Positions 48,601 through 59,400 of a DNA stretch of 64,000 nt are shown here, piece by piece (within the stretch, counting starts at the first letter, position 1; every line of letters starts with the position of its first letter). The notes beneath the pieces were generated by a model. That model saw nothing but the letters and a program-made list of their open reading frames with translations, was not told the DNA's origin and did not search any database. Location of the stretch: the NCBI RefSeq assembly GCF_024713975.1, contig NC_091111.1:7890501-7954500 (forward strand), written 5' to 3'. The position numbers and the translations under genes are program-made. Origin of the DNA: Paralichthys olivaceus. Taxonomy: Eukaryota > Chordata > Actinopteri > Pleuronectiformes > Paralichthyidae.

Positions 48601-49932
48601 GATATACATTTTTCTTCCCTTAGGTTTCCTTTGTCATTCTCTTCTAAAGGTCGGATGCATTTTTATCACATATGTCTATGTGATCATCTTGGAAATCTTT
48701 TGTGTGTGAAATGTATAACTTTCATTAGACAGTGGCTGCAGGGGCTTGACAGGTTGTGACACAAGCTGGACTCAAACCAGGATCTGACTTCAGTGTGTGC
48801 TGATATTTGAGCTGTCACGCTCAGTTATTCCCAGTCTTCTCTGTTAAGCACAAGTACAGATTTCCACACATGATCTGTTGCTGTGACTCAAATCTCCATA
48901 AACACCATGTGGATCTATAAGAGGCGTTCTGGACTGCACCATGCATGAGAAACATCTCACGTTCTTCTACACCATATTAGAACCACCTCTACAGTTTCTA
49001 GCCAGCTCACGACAACCCTCCACACACCACAATGCATGTTCTCTGAGCAGTCGGCTCCCTGCTGAGTGATACGGCCTGAGGAAGCACCTGTGCATGAACC
49101 AGAGAACCAGATGTGGAGTTTTATACGCTCCTCACATCTGAGGTAACACGACCTGGAGCCACACAGTCTCCAAACCACAATTGCTCATGTGAGGGAGAAA
49201 CTCTTCAGCAGGGCCCATAAAGCAGTTCACCACAAAAGTCATCTGATTCAAAACTCAAGCCGGTCCTAGAAGTGGACTGACTAAAAAACTTCACCAATAA
49301 CTCCACCTGCTGTGAAAGGTAACACGAAGTGTGCAGGTCTCTGTTATTTACTTACAGACATGCAACATGCTTTAGTTTAAGTGAACAACATGATGTTTGA
49401 GGTTAGGAGGCTGAACACTGCAGTCAGTTTACTTTTACATTTCTGGACCAGTCACGTGCAGCTGTTGCATCTGGTTACACATGACTGGAAACATGCAGAT
49501 TGTCAAACCACTGAATTTAGATGGAATGTATAGGGTGGAACTCAGCCAATCAGAGACAGAGACTGTGCGTAAAAACGCACAGAGCCCTGATGTGACTCCT
49601 CTTAGTTTCTTCACGTGAAGCAGAGAAGTTAAGAGGAGTCACATTTGGAGAAAATAATAGACAACTCTTTATTTTAAAAAAAGACACACGTGATTCTTTC
49701 TTTAACGTCTCTCGTTTGATTTCTAATTCAATTCCAAAACAATAGGCGTAAACATTGAATGGCTAATTTGTTTCCTCAAACACAATAAATGTCATTTGCG
49801 ACATTAGAAATAAGGGGCAGGCTATGTGCTGGTGTTTGTCTGGATTACCTGAGCAGGCACCGTTAGCTGAACCAGGAGAACCAGGAGAACCAGGACAAGA
49901 TGCGAGACTCCGGTGAAAATAAACTGCATCAT
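45697..49932 (-). CDS. pgf: placenta growth factor, VEGF/PDGF family
   Basis: Six coding exons on the minus strand: 49932-49849, 46958-46925, 46853-46657, 46574-46498, 45877-45848 and 45766-45697; 492 nt, 163 aa. The third (197 nt) and fourth (77 nt) have the same sizes as in human VEGF-family genes. The signal peptide MMQFIFTGVSHLVLVLLVLL is clear. The cystine-knot domain has the PDGF signature PACVSLWRCSGCC, then ENLECHP, an N-glycosylation site NITV and a closing QKCDC. After it comes a short basic tail (KPRRRKLKK) ending CGK, not the long Cys-rich heparin-binding module of VEGF-A. This short ending and the 14q24-like neighbours favour PlGF over VEGF-A. PlGF is a secreted dimer binding VEGFR1 and neuropilin. 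Three tandem CAG at the last acceptor could insert one or two extra Ser. A GC donor (GCAAGT) next to the stop could give another tail. Confidence 0.88.
46960..47200. repeat. imperfect A/T-rich repeats beside pgf exon 2
   Basis: The word ATCTGCAAAAATACA with GGAAAAATAA, which forms part of the exon 2 acceptor region on the minus strand, recurs in variant form at about 47105-47130 and 47142-47165. Read on the minus strand these are extra polypyrimidine/CAG-like acceptors just upstream of a 34-nt exon. Confidence 0.5.
47870..48595. repeat. three-copy diverged tandem repeat in pgf intron 1
   Basis: A unit containing GATTATTGGTTTG, then TTTTGTTCCTCTGATGT and ACGTGAAGCTTCCAAA words appears three times, with the GATTATT word at about 47909, 48254 and 48485. 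Between copies lies CTGTAYTTCTGCCAAAYACA (about 48056 and 48403). Spacing is unequal (345 and 231 bases), so the units have lost or gained sequence. Confidence 0.6.
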
Positions 49933-49990
49933 CCTGGCTGGATGGAGAAGTGACCTCCTGTCGTGTCCGGTCAGAAAGAAGTGAAAGAGT

Positions 49991-50052
49991 GGGGGAAAAA
50001 GAGGAGAGAGGGAGAGAGAGAGGGAGAGAGGGAGAGAGAGAGAGAGAGAGAG
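49991..50052. repeat. (GA)n purine tract in the pgf 5' leader
   Basis: About 60 bases of GGGAGAGAGA-type sequence, read as a CT tract on the minus strand, begin some 60 bases upstream of the pgf ATG (49932). It probably lies in the 5' UTR or core promoter. The ORFs across it (runs of Leu/Ser or Glu/Arg) are artefacts of the repeat. Confidence 0.85.
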
Positions 50053-53000
50053 TGTTTGGATTTGCGCGCCCCTCTGCTGTGCGCAAGAGCCAAGCTGAGA
50101 TGAGCTGTCACGCAAACACTTATTTCTATCTGCGTGATAATCAATAACCGATACAGATCAATGCTTTGTCATATATTAAATGTTTCACTCTGGCTGTTCT
50201 GATGAAGCTCAACCATGCTGTGGTTTCATGTCTAAACGATTTGATGACATTGTGGTGAACAGTTTACCACTTCATTTCCACACAATAACAACATCTATCA
50301 ATCTGATGTATCTTTTGTTTAAATTTACACTGGAAGCCTAAAAGCCAAATTCTATTATTGACCATTCATTAAGAAACATGACAGCGAACATCAAGTCTGT
50401 CTTTTGTCTGCCTTACACAGAGACATGAACAAAAACAATGGATCCTTGAAAGTAAAAGTGGATTTGATGCCTGCTGTGGTGGACTGAACAGTTTTGAGTC
50501 AGTAAATGTAATTTAGCTCAGGATGGACATGAAGTCAACAGAAATGATACAAGCTGCCATATTCTGTTTGTCTGTCACACAAAGTTAGACATACTTATAT
50601 CCAGAAATAATAATCAATAATCAATCAATAACCATATAATAGTCGACACTATCAATATATTCTGGGGATACACGCTGGTATGGTCTGGTAAGTGTTGCTG
50701 TTCTTTAGTCCTGATGATGATACAGAAACTCTAACTGGTGGTGTCCGACCTCCCTGGATCTGTGCCGTCACACAGCTGCTCTGGTTTCTCTCTGGATGTG
50801 GTTGCTACTTCTCTGGTGTTTATGCACAACTCGGCTCCTGGAGCTCTGCCTGCTTAGGTTTGGCATCGAAGCCGCAGCAGACCTAAGGTTCTCTGATGCT
50901 GTTAGAAGAAGAGGAAAGTCTCAGTGGAGTTTTGTCGTGTTTATGCACAATCACACGCTCACCGCTGATGACTGTATCATCACTGTATATCTGGTGTGAG
51001 AGCTGCAAACGCGTCTTGATTGTTGTAGCTGTTACACAATGGCTGGCTTGTTGTGGTGCGCAGATGCTTTTGATTTACTTTCATTTAACGTTGATTCTTG
51101 ATTATGTTCACTTTCTAGATTGACCTACAGCTGCATCCACACTACAATTCTCCTCCTCTGATGCAACACAAACCAGGGTGCCCTTCCATTTATTAGGATC
51201 AGATGTATTTTCACAGCCAGTGTTATTTACGGGATAATTGGGCCGTTGTGTATCTGATGAACAACCTCTATACGGAGGAGAAAACAAAGATGGATGATGA
51301 CTTACATCTCAACAGATTATCCTCTTGCTCTTTTCAGGCATCGATGAAGGACGAATTTGGGCTCATGTGGGAAAAATCTGCATCCTGCAATGATCCTGAT
51401 GTTACAAGTGCAATACAAGACACAACTAAGACAAACAGAGAGATGGGGGGGAACGTAACACCTTTGCACACGTAAATCTACCAGTCTCCATTTAATCTAA
51501 TGCAAGATCAAAGATTCATACAAGTTCATACAATTGTGTAAATCTTCCTCCAACAGCATATGATCTCTGACAGATTTGGGTGTGTGAGCTTTTTCTTTCC
51601 TGTTGGCAAACGCTCCTCACAGACTGTGACTCACCCAATTCCAGGGGAGTCCCCTTCCTGCTCCGGGTCCCAGTCTGACAGCCAGAGGTCAGACGGACAG
51701 CTGCAGATGTCTTGGTCTGGGAACCACACCGCTGCTTCAGTCCCAGTCCCCACTGAGGGAGGATGGGGTCTCCCTCAGCTGGAGCGGAGGCAGCAGGTGG
51801 GGCTCTGCAGCTTTACATCCTAAGATAGAGGCGAGGCCATGGCTGTCTTTAATTATATGATGAAGAAACAGTCTGAATAAGTCTTTGATAACGCAAACAA
51901 AATGTCCCTGTATCCAAAGGAAGGAGGCCCTCACTCTATAAAGTCAATATCAGTGTTAATGCGAGTAAACAGAAAGCTAATTTTCCTTTCTAAACTCTAG
52001 AGTTGAAAGAGACTCCATAGAAGGAAATAAAAGAGAGGGAAACAAGGTTGTTCTTTCTACCACATTAAACTGACAACAGTTCATCGCAAAATATGATTAA
52101 AAATATGATGACCATCTGACTGGAGAGATAAGACAAGCACATATACACCTACTATCTGTGTTTGTTCTCCATTCCTTTTATGTCTATTTTCCGGCCTGTG
52201 ATCACGATCCAAACTGTTTCCTTTTTCCCAGACTGTTGTTTGCCAGCGTTGTGCTGCAGATGCATTATGGGTAGTATTGCTACTGGTTCCCAAGCCCACA
52301 GTAGCCGGGTTGAGCGATGGATGTGACCCAAAGGGCCAAACAGATGCAACTCCATTCTGAGATGGACACACACCCGCGCACACAGAGCACACAATGTCTG
52401 GGCTGAAAAAAGAAAAGAACAGTCTACATTGTGATAAAAACAAACTTGTTATTTAGTTTGGTTAACCTAACCTGTAGCTGTGAAGAGGGAATAGCTAATT
52501 TTACTGGATATAGTGAGTCACTGGATGTGCATTCATTTGTTGTTGTTGTTGTTGTATTCACAGTCAAAACGATGCTGGGAACCTCCGAACACAAACCACT
52601 GACGTTGTTCTGTCTGTTTCTTTATGAAATGGTTGTGGATCAAAATCAGTGAAATGCATGTTTGATTAAATTCTGAATATTTATTAGTTGCAACAGCTGT
52701 ATTTGAGGGTAAACAGAGCAACATGACATTGTTTGAAAGATGTTTTTAACAGTTTGTTCACAACAATGATCAACATACACACAAGTGCTTTAATTATTTA
52801 TCTGGGTTAAACCAGTTTCTCTGGACCGACAGCACCCGGAGCCCCTTGTTTGCTCTGATGCATCTGCTGGAGCAGGAAAATTTACACTTTCAATGTACCT
52901 TCCTTTAACTGTCTTTGTGAGAGTGGTGCAGGGCCTCTACTGTGTTTAAATGACTTTACACTGCCAATTCAAATAAATAAATCAAACAGGTTTTATCTTC

Positions 53001-53454
53001 AGAGTGAGATTTCCGCATTTGACCATGACACTGGAATGTTTTTCAAGTGTTTAGCAACAACTTCAAACATGGAAACTAAAACCTGACCTGGTTGTAGGGT
53101 TTTAAAACATTTCTGTTGTATTATGTTTTTCAACAAAAACCAGAACAAATTTCAGTGAGATTAAGAGTAAATACATACATCTTCACTGGCTTGTTCAAAC
53201 AGACTTCAACAGAACACATGATACTTCTTGTAATCGCCTAAACCCCATTGGGTTCTGTCAAAAACCTGCTCGCCTGACCATCAACCAGTCCACAATCTCT
53301 GCACACAAAAACTTAGGTGTGACTACTGGACATTACAAACATTTAGAGCTGTTTGTGTATTTAACAAACTGACAAGATATTTGTTGGGATGTTACATTTA
53401 AAGATCTATCAGGCAGAGGGAGAGTACATTTGTACAGTTATTTTGCAGCATGTT
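50053..53454. other. spacer between pgf and actr10
   Basis: No recognisable gene. One minus-strand block, 51752-51635, has an acceptor (CCCTCAG) and a strong donor (GTGAGT) around a 39-codon frame (..AAVWFPDQDICSCPSDLWLS..), unassigned. Another minus-strand frame at 52081-52443 was not recognised either. A minus-strand AATAAA (TTTATT at 52680-52685) could end the actr10 mRNA, giving a 3' UTR of about 0.77 kb. Confidence 0.35.
51635..51752 (-). other. candidate exon of unknown gene
   Basis: Bounded by CTCCCTCAG and GTGAGT on the minus strand, 118 nt, one open phase rich in Asp, Trp and Cys (ICSCPSDLWLSDWDPEQ). Composition looks coding, but no partner exon or family was recognised. Confidence 0.2.
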
Positions 53455-56400
53455 CTACTTCTCTGTTGAGAAGGCTCTCTTCATTAGTGGAGGAGGGGTC
53501 TTTCCTGCTTCATACAGAGACTCAGGTGGAGGGGAGCTCAGGCAGCACCAGTCTGGGATGCGACCTGTTTGGTTGTAGTAGTCCCGTGACACCGACCTGC
53601 TCCCCAGGACGTCCTGAAGGGCCCCGAAGATCGCACCTGTTGAGCAGAGAACGATAAGAGACGGATTTACAAATGATTCAAAAGACGTCACAAACAATAT
53701 TTTCACAAAATCTTCTGAAATTATGTTTGTGTGTTCAAGCTGAAGCAAATATTTTCTCTGACTGAAAGTCTTCACTTTATTAGGTAGTAATAAATCAATA
53801 CAATAAAAAATAGAAGGTTACACAAGAGAGTGCATACCACCGCCAAGGAGAGTCCCCTTATAAAGCCAAGGAAAATTAAATTGCTCATAATCATAAATAT
53901 CAGTCCCCTAATCATGCCAAGTCTTTCAAATCAAGAACCAACAATTATTCTCTGAGAAATCAATGAAAGACGCCATCTCACAATGTTAAAGAAAATAAAT
54001 TCCTGGATCTGTTCCCTGATGCTGATCTGCACCAAAGTTTAATGGCTTCTTCCCTGACCCATAACACATTCTTCCACCAAGTCACGTAGTAACCTCTTAA
54101 AGGTTCAGTGTGTCAGATTTAGATGAAAGGGATTTTTGGGAGAAATTGAATATAAAATAATCCTCGGGATATTTTCACTGGTGCGTTTCATCTAAACTGT
54201 ATGAACTGTTTTCTTTCCCATAGAATTCTTTCCCTTTATATTTAAAAATTATAATTACATGGGGGGGGGGGGGGGGGTCCTCTCTGTGGAGGCTGCCATA
54301 TTTTTTTACAGTCGTCAAAACTGGACAAACTAAAACCTTTTAAGTTTTCATGACAACTGAAGTTCACCACAGGTTCTCTTTCATGTTTGGAAGGGGAGGG
54401 TGAGAAAAGGAATATCCACATGCAACTTCTAGATGTCAGTAAATTCTACACACTGAACCTTTAAGGAGTGTGATCCTGCTAACTAACAGAGAGACAAACA
54501 AACGCAGATGAAAACATAACCTCTTTGGCAGGGGCAGAAATAAAATCTCATATCTGACCTCCGAGCCAGGCGGTGCAGTTGGGCTTAGCAGGCGGGGCGT
54601 GTATTCGGAAGCTCTTGCTGGCCAGCACGTTGCAGTACTTGGGTTTTTCCACCAGAAGGCGTATTTCTGCCAGCAGACGGTGCAGGAAGCCCGGCAGCAT
54701 GGCCGTGCCTCCGATCACCACCAGGTTCTCAGAGAGCACTTTACGGGTGTCGATGGGGCACTAAAGAAAACACACACACACATTTACCGAATAAAATCCC
54801 CTGCAAGAATCACTTTGTATTTTAAGGGGGAATTGCAATGAAGAATCTGTCTTCTCCATCTAGATCCCTTTTGTGTAGGTGAAAAGAGAAGATGGATTAT
54901 TTATTTTATTCATTCATTTTACACCTTAATACATATCAGTAAAGAAAACCGTTTAGACAATCACCAACCACTTTACTCTGCCATATCAGTGGTGTAGGAG
55001 AAAAACACTTTCTGGTTATCAGGACAGGTGCAGACTAAAACGTAATGTGATGGATGAGAGTTGCTGTGGATAACGTTACTGCAGTGCTGCCCTCTGTGTG
55101 TAGAGCTCGACTGAAACCTCAGGGGAGCTGCGGTGCCGTGTTTCTGTACATCCCGAGCAGAGTAGTGCACATACTGCTGTTTCAGACTGTGAGATGTCGG
55201 CTGCGGCTGTACGGTAAGAGATTAATTAGGCTGCTGTCCTGGTCTGACTTTATCCCCACACGAAGAAAAAAAAAAAAAGGCTCCCGGATTCAAGGGATGG
55301 CCACAGCCGGGTGTCGCCATAGCAACGGCACTAAGTCAAATTGTATGCTCAACTCCACTGGTTTATAATATTAAGAGAAAGACTGTAATCAACTAAAATT
55401 GTGTTTGTCGAATCAGATTTGGCTGTTCCATACGAAAACTACTGTAAACTGTGGAGTCACGGATGATAAAAATCTCAAACTTTCAGGGTAAAGCTCTGAT
55501 AGAGAGAAAAACAGGGTCCCTGCTTTTCTCCTGACAGAGACACTGTGGGCCATTTCTTACACCATGCGCAAAATAGTTGCAGACCAGTGGAGTTGTTTTT
55601 TTCCCACATGGTGCAAACATTGTTTGAATAGCGAGTGCATTAGCGCCCATCTGTGTGACCAAGGGCCTGCTGGTCTTACAGTGAGCTGTGGTCAGATCCA
55701 ACAAAACCCTGTTCTGAAATCAATGGTGCAGTATTTCACTGTTATTTTAAAACTGCAGATACTAAAGGGAATGAGAGATGGCCCTATGATTGGTGCACAT
55801 TATGCCAAAAGAGACTCATTGCAACAGTTCTGAATCATGTCCCTGTTCTCTGTTAAACTAGTGAACATGAATTTAGACACGTCCTAATTGCATTTGTACC
55901 ATGTGGTAAAGAACTAGTTTGTTTTGTTTAAAGGGAGATATTAAGATATTCATTTAAACTGATATCATGTAAAAAGGGAATTTAAATAATGCAAAACCTA
56001 AATGAAATAAGGCAGCAACCACAGCAAAATGGATGGTGAAACAGGCCATGTTAGAACATACAATATTGCAACAACATGCAGGCACCAAGACAGGTGAAGC
56101 GTCTTATTCAAAAGGTGTTAAGGTTTGTTTAAGTAAGAAAGTAGGATTCCTATGTGGACAGATTTATTATCAAGTCTAATTGAAGCTGGAACTGTAAAAT
56201 TTAAATTGTTCTTAAGGTTAAAGTAGTTGAGAGGACAAGGACAAATACAACATCCTACTCTCCTGCATATCAATTACATACAGAATTAATCATTTTCTAT
56301 ACCTTGACCAGAGCATCAAGTATCAATGAGGCCACACTCTTCTCCTCGTTGTCCTGTTCAAACAAGATCTCCATCACAGAGTCCCTAAAAAGAGAAGAGT

Positions 56401-59400
56401 TCACGAGACACAAGGAGATGTTCAGCAAAGACTCACATAAAATCATTTAACTGAAGGGACATAAACCTAAAATGAAATTAAAACAAATCCAAACATAGCC
56501 CACACTAAAATATATTAATAAGATGAAATGTAAATTTGTTGAGGTTTAACTTTTTAGTTTTTAGTTTAGTACAACATTTTTACAAGAACTGCTAGAGCAG
56601 ATTTAAAGCACATATACTGATAAAGTACCTGATTGATCCTTTAATGTGCAGGATCTTCTCCCCATCCAGAGGATAATCAACATCTGGAGGAGGAGCTGGA
56701 CGCTACAAACACATTCAACAGAAAGAATATTTTTTAGAAAATTATACAAATGAGTTTCTGAATACAAACATACTTTTACAGGTTGAAGCTAACTGAGGGA
56801 TCCTGTTAAAAACATGTCATTCACCTCTGCTGTTCCATCCAGGTTAAATTTGGCTTGTTGGATATTGAGTCCTCTCTGCAAGTCACTGACGAAACATGTT
56901 CTCACTACAGGGAACAAAACAAAACCAGTGAGTAACGATGGGAAGCTAATTATGATTTAACACCTAATGACTATAAGCCATGTTAATGACTGAAAATATA
57001 TTAAAAGGTTGTAATGATACAAACTGGACATTATTCCTCAATCAAAGCTTAAATTACATCATGTGGGAAGTTGGCAGCAGAATCCACGTAAATTATGTAT
57101 TTGATTCGCACAATGAAACACACCGAAATTAAAGAAATCAAAAAATGTAATTGAAATAAAAACAATCCGCTGGTCATTCTTCAAAAAACAGCGAAAAGAA
57201 TTCAACCACAATTGTCTCTAGGGAATTTTCTTGCAGACAGACACTAAATGAGACTAAACATGAATCTATTCTTGTGAAACCATAAAGGGCTGGAGCCTGC
57301 CCCAGTTTCCTGAAAACAAATTAGTCTGTCTGCTTTTATTGAAGAGAACCAACATGAGTGATCTATGTGGTCAGTTTATTTCTTGACCTCATTTATAATA
57401 ATCTAGCGGATGAATGGTGAAGCAGAACAGTCAGATTTTTTTGGTTGTCTTTATAAAAATGCGGATATTGTTGGCAATAAAAAAGAAGCGCGATCCCTCA
57501 CAGGAGTAAAATGAGAGGTGCCCCTCCTACAGACAAAAAATCTGTCAGACCAACCTTTGATATCCTCCACAGTCTCCTCCTGGATGGTCCCTGGGGAAAA
57601 TAAAGTAAAAGAGACTGTATCAGCGTTTGGAGAAGGTAAAGCAAATAACCAATATCGAGTCAGATTGTTTGGTGTAAAACAAATCCAGGTCATAGAAACT
57701 ATGATTCTCCTGGGGGGAAACCAACACTGTTGCGAAACAAGCTTTTTGGGGTTATTTTATTTTTATTGTCATTTGGACAACTTCAAAATCCTGCACGGTT
57801 TGATTTTGTGCAACATATTTCCAGATTTACGTTAATAACAGAGATCTCAGTCCATCTGAACTTATTTCAAAAAACGCAGTTCTTTCAACAGCGTCCAGTC
57901 CAGTGAGTCAACCTGCTGTTGGTTTTCATTACTGATGTATGTGTGAGTAGGTTCTCTCACTGGGCCACAGCTGTGGATCTCACAGCTCAACCCTATGATT
58001 CAGTATCAACACAAAATGTGGAGAGAAAACTCTAAAGGAAGTAGCTGCAAGTATATAAACGTATATATAAGTCACATATCGTGAAAGGGATTTATTCCAA
58101 TGTCACACAGACACAAGTTCCTCTTATTAATAGTCAATAATGAATAATGGGTCAAAGCCATTATATTGTCTTGTCGTTCTGAGTAGTAAAACAAATGAGC
58201 AGAAGACAGCGACAGATGGTGTGTGGTGTTTTTCTCTATTTACCGATGATGGCTGGTACACTCTGCCCAGTGGTGGTGTCTGTGTCCACCGTGCACAGCT
58301 CCACGAGAAGGCCGTCTAATTCTCTACAATACAGACAACTGTGGTTATGACAGAAAAGAAGCACAAAAAGCTACATAACATTTTCAATCGTCACACATGA
58401 GAGCGACTGTTTGTCTTTTTAGCCAAGTGTGTAAAAAGAAAAACAGCGACATGCAAAGTCTGTTTTTCCTCTTCAATCACTTCCAGCTACTTACTTATGA
58501 ATGGCTTTCCCTCCCAAAGGCAGAGCCTCCCAGGCTGGCAGAATGGGAGTGCACTCATACACCTGATCTCACAGTTAAGGTAAGACCCCAAAGTAAAGAT
58601 TACAAAATGATATATTACATGTTGTTATGTGTGTAAAAAATCTGAATTAGTAAAAATAAAAAAGTAAAATATATGAATACATCAGCACTCTACCAATAGT
58701 CAGTTACAAACAGCTGAGAGAGAGAGAGAGAGAGATATTTATCATAACATATCAGAAAAATATTAATCTGATATCATTTGTATCATGTACCTACTGGTAA
58801 GTGTTATATTCTGTGTGGGGTATTTCTTTAAGTCAGTAATTCAGTGATTACAAGATAACAGGAAAAGGATACAGGCAGCACCAGTGTCTCTGTGTGGCCA
58901 CAGTCCATCACCAGGCCAGAGTTGATACCCAAAGTCATGATGGCCATAAGGTGACTCGGGGCAAACAGCACAGAGGGCACCTGGAAAACACCATCAAACA
59001 CAGAGCTAAACCATATTCACTACATACTGCAGTTCCCTATTATCATTAGGAACTTACTCAGTGTGTAGGATTCAGGAGGATCTATCAACAGGAATTGAGG
59101 ACAATGTTTATAATTATATTTTCATTTGTGTATAATCACCAGAAACATTGTGTTTTCATTACCTGAGTGATGGCAGGTCCTCTTTTAAAGTCTGCCATGA
59201 AACACCCCTTTTCTACAGTAGCCCAGGTAAGACAAACCAAATATTGACTCTATAGAGAACTGTTAATATTTTTACATTACCTCAAGGCCACCCTTGAGGT
59301 AATGTAAAAATCTCTCCTACACACTTTTAAAGGGAAGGTGAGGGGTTTCCAGATGGTTGCAATATACAACTTCACCATTAGATGCCATTAAATCTATCAC

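Noticed and set aside
49763-50147. Leu/Ser-rich and Glu/Arg-rich ORFs
   Set aside because: They are translations of the GA tract upstream of pgf; only the frame starting at 49932 is used.
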